Source: DATGQT01 sp033720695 (lineage in GTDB: Bacteria > Bacteroidota > Rhodothermia > Rhodothermales > Rubricoccaceae). From it: a DNA stretch of 6,924 bases. The stretch covers positions 1 to 6,924 of the forward strand of contig JAWWCA010000192.1 in NCBI GenBank assembly GCA_033720695.1, written 5' to 3'. The notes beneath the pieces are model-generated. The model was not told where the DNA came from. It did no database searches and saw only the letters and a list, made by a program, of their open reading frames with translations. A program made the translations under genes and the position numbers. Shown one piece after another: positions 5,667-6,924 of this stretch (positions are counted from its first letter, which is position 1; each line of letters begins with the position of its first letter).

Positions 5667-5779
5667 GGGGGAGGACGGGACGCGGGAGGGGAGGAGCGCG
5701 GGGCGCCGAAAACGTTACTGCCGGTGCCACCGGGGCGGCTAATATACCGTCCCCAACGCTCCCGCCCTACGCCGTCGCC
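5667..5779. promoter_or_regulatory. Divergent promoter region between ferredoxin and lipoprotein genes
   Basis: This 113-base gap separates two divergent genes, so it must hold both promoters unless transcription enters from farther away. It contains two AT-richer islands in otherwise GC-rich DNA: GAAAACGTTACT (5708-5719) and TAATATAC (5740-5747). TAATAT lies about 34 bases before the lipoprotein start and could be its -10 element. The other island, read on the minus strand, is 42-53 bases before the ferredoxin start. No clear -35 element or Bacteroidota TAnnTTTG box is visible. Confidence 0.4.
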
Positions 5780-6514
5780 ATGCGCGCCCCACGCCTCCTC
5801 GCCCTCCTCCTGGCGGTGCTCCTCGCCGCCGCGGCGCTCCCCCTCTCCGGGTGCAGCGGCACGAACCGGCTCGGGGAGGTGGACCTCCGCGGGCGCACCG
5901 TCGCCGTCGTCGCGGCCATCCCGCCGCACCCGCGCGTGCAGGCCGGCGACCCCGCCGAGGCGGCCGTGGATCCTTACGACCCCGTCGGCTCGGCCATCCG
6001 CGTCGGCACCGCGGCGGCGAAGTACCGCGAGGCCCGCCGCGCGCAGGCCCGCCTCGACAGCGCCGTCGCGCTCGTGGACGTGGCCGACCGCATCGCGCGG
6101 AGCGTGCTCCTCGACAGCGCCGAGCTCCTCGGCTTCGCGCCCGTCGGCCGCCCCGCCGACGCCGACTACCTCCTCGACCTCCGCATCTACGACTACAGCC
6201 TCGTCGCCGACTCGTTCGAGGGCGCCACGTTCTTCGCGCTCGAAGGGGACGTGCTCCTCCTCGACCCCGCCACGGGGCGGACGCTCTGGGAGCGCGGGGT
6301 CAAGGAGCGCGAGGTGCTCGACGCCGCCCTCTTCGGCCTCCCCGCCATCGCGGGCAACGTGGTCACGGCCCGCGCCCTCTCGCAGCTCACCGAGGCCGAG
6401 ATGGCCGACGGCCTCGAACGCCTCGCCGACTACGTCGCCTCGCGCGTCGTCGACCGCCTCCGCACCGACTACCTCCGCACGCGCGACGACTACGAGGGCT
6501 CGCCGACCGGGTGA
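5780..6514 (+). CDS. Lipoprotein of unknown function
   Basis: This is a predicted 244-residue lipoprotein, lipid-anchored at Cys25. Residues 1-24 form a signal peptide (arginines, then a leucine/alanine-rich core) ending in the lipobox LSGC. I do not recognise the family. After the anchor a strand RTVAVVAAIPPHPR (residues 39-52) is followed by a proline- and aspartate-rich loop, then a helical stretch of about 80-118 (AKYREARRAQARLDSAVALV). An alpha/beta part follows with DADYLLDLRIYDYSLV (residues 127-142), GDVLLLDPATGRTLWERGV (156-174) and a C-terminal helical region from about 200. The DPATGRTLWE strand-turn resembles segments in envelope lipoproteins that sum or modify conserved beta-sheets, but that is a vague likeness. 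The ATG at 5780 has GCCATG context. It is divergent from the ferredoxin and its transcript may continue to csbD. Confidence 0.8.
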   Translation: MRAPRLLALLLAVLLAAAALPLSGCSGTNRLGEVDLRGRTVAVVAAIPPHPRVQAGDPAEAAVDPYDPVGSAIRVGTAAAKYREARRAQARLDSAVALVDVADRIARSVLLDSAELLGFAPVGRPADADYLLDLRIYDYSLVADSFEGATFFALEGDVLLLDPATGRTLWERGVKEREVLDAALFGLPAIAGNVVTARALSQLTEAEMADGLERLADYVASRVVDRLRTDYLRTRDDYEGSPTG

Positions 6515-6561
6515 TTCCTGAATCCCGCCGGCCCTGGATCACCGGGGAGGCGCGGCCGTGC

Positions 6562-6590
6562 AAGGGACGCCGGCCACCGCCGGATCCCTT
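6562..6590 (+). terminator. Imperfect hairpin in the lipoprotein-csbD gap
   Basis: AAGGGA (6562-6567) pairs with TCCCTT (6585-6590), and CCGG (6570-6573) pairs with CCGG (6580-6583) around a 6-base loop. The two stems are separated by a 2x1 internal loop. It lies 47 bases after the lipoprotein stop and 22 before the csbD start. It could be a terminator or part of the csbD leader; no T-run follows. Confidence 0.35.
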
Positions 6591-6612
6591 CTCACCAGCC
6601 CCTCCCGCGACC

Positions 6613-6798
6613 ATGGATTCCCCAAAGAAGCAGAAGACCGAAGGCGCCATCGACGAAGCCAAGGGCAAGGCCAAGCAGGCCTGGGGCGACCTCACCGACG
6701 ACAAGTCGACGCACGCCGAAGGCCAGATCGACGAGGCCAAGGGCAAGGCCAAGCAGAAGATCGGCGAGGCCCGCGACGACCTCCGCAAGAACATCTGA
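6613..6798 (+). CDS. CsbD-family stress-response protein
   Basis: This is a predicted 61-residue, highly charged, lysine- and glutamate-rich protein of the CsbD family. Such proteins are often induced by general stress in other bacteria; their biochemical role is unknown. The core GAIDEAKGKAKQAWGDLTDD (residues 11-30) matches the family signature, and it is followed by a second near-copy, GQIDEAKGKAKQKIGEARDD (residues 37-56). It is therefore almost entirely two helices of one repeat, without signal peptide or membrane segment. Its length is normal for the family. The ATG at 6613 has ACCATG context; no Shine-Dalgarno is visible. It is 98 bases after the lipoprotein gene, with a hairpin between, so it may be separately transcribed. 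Confidence 0.92.
   Translation: MDSPKKQKTEGAIDEAKGKAKQAWGDLTDDKSTHAEGQIDEAKGKAKQKIGEARDDLRKNI
6640..6756 (+). repeat. Internal duplication within the CsbD gene
   Basis: Bases 6640-6678 and 6718-6756 match at 35 of 39 positions, and the IDEAKGKAKQ segments (6649-6678 and 6727-6756) differ by one silent base. The period is 78 bases (26 codons). The near absence of synonymous change suggests recent duplication or gene conversion of the repeat. Confidence 0.7.
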
Positions 6799-6924
6799 GC
6801 GCGATCCCCCCGGCGCGGGGGGGGCCCGGGTGGGGCGCCCCCCCCCCGGGGGCCCGCGGGGGGCAGGGGGGGGGGGACCACCCCCGGCCCACCACCCCCC
6901 CCCCCGCGGCGCCCGCCCGCGGGG
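6799..6924. other. Extreme GC homopolymer tract after csbD
   Basis: Only 8 of the 126 bases are A or T. It contains runs of 10 C (6838-6847), 11 G (6866-6876) and 11 C (6895-6905); the last two could pair as an 11-bp stem. A shorter hairpin, CCCCCC (6806-6811) with GGGGGG (6817-6822), lies just after the csbD stop and may act as a terminator. No coding signal is seen. The tract may be real or may be poorly resolved sequence at an assembly end. Confidence 0.7.

Noticed and set aside
5305..5730. N-terminal extension of the PqqB-like frame across the ferredoxin gene
   Set aside because: The extension is an arginine-rich shadow of the ferredoxin; the signal peptide at 5304 marks the true start.
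5466..6521. Long plus-strand open frame of about 350 codons across the ferredoxin, the gap and the lipoprotein
   Set aside because: It is antisense to a certain ferredoxin and out of frame with a lipoprotein that has a clear signal; its translation is low-complexity Ser/Arg/Pro, typical of empty frames in high-GC DNA.
1..6924. tRNA, rRNA, CRISPR array, insertion sequence or phage genes
   Set aside because: No tRNA-like cloverleaf, no regularly spaced repeats, no transposase motif and no terminal repeats with target duplications were seen.

Overview
The window is very GC-rich, and its coding frames have strongly G/C-biased third positions. The gene content points to a high-GC member of the Bacteroidota/Rhodothermota group, for example a Rhodothermales or Rubricoccaceae-like marine bacterium. 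The evidence is a hybrid histidine kinase/response regulator ending in an AraC-type DNA-binding domain, secreted FG-GAP and PPC-type proteins, and starts that lack Shine-Dalgarno sequences. The taxonomic placement is inference from gene families and composition, not from a marker gene.

Layout. Bases 1-1677 hold the 3' part of a hybrid two-component regulator (+). The 190-base gap after it contains a possible weak terminator, two direct repeats spaced exactly 21 bp, and a symmetric 60-base inverted repeat. Next comes a small lipoprotein (1868-2380, +). Bases 2381-3246 look decayed: a GC-rich hairpin, an 87-base remnant of a receiver-domain gene (2440-2526), and a short secreted FG-GAP protein with only two repeats (2532-3119). 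An intact stand-alone receiver (3247-3657, +) follows and is closely trailed by a secreted PPC-like protein (3685-4320, +). On the minus strand a seven-iron ferredoxin (5666-5304) overlaps by one base with a secreted PqqB-like metallo-beta-lactamase-fold protein (5304-4357). A divergent intergenic region (5667-5779) leads to an unrecognised lipoprotein (5780-6514, +), then a CsbD-family stress protein (6613-6798, +). The last 126 bases are almost pure G/C homopolymer.

How the parts fit. The regulator is a one-protein signalling pathway, and the repeat-rich gap behind it is the best candidate in the window for its DNA target. The remnant receiver shares 62 of 72 bases with the intact receiver. 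Both sit directly upstream of a secreted-protein gene, so a receiver plus secreted-protein pair may have been duplicated and one copy partly lost. The ferredoxin and the hydrolase form a translationally coupled pair, although one is cytoplasmic and the other appears exported. I found no RNA gene, CRISPR array, insertion sequence or phage gene. I do not see a clearly new multi-gene system; the least explained features are the structured gap after the regulator and the decayed duplicate receiver.
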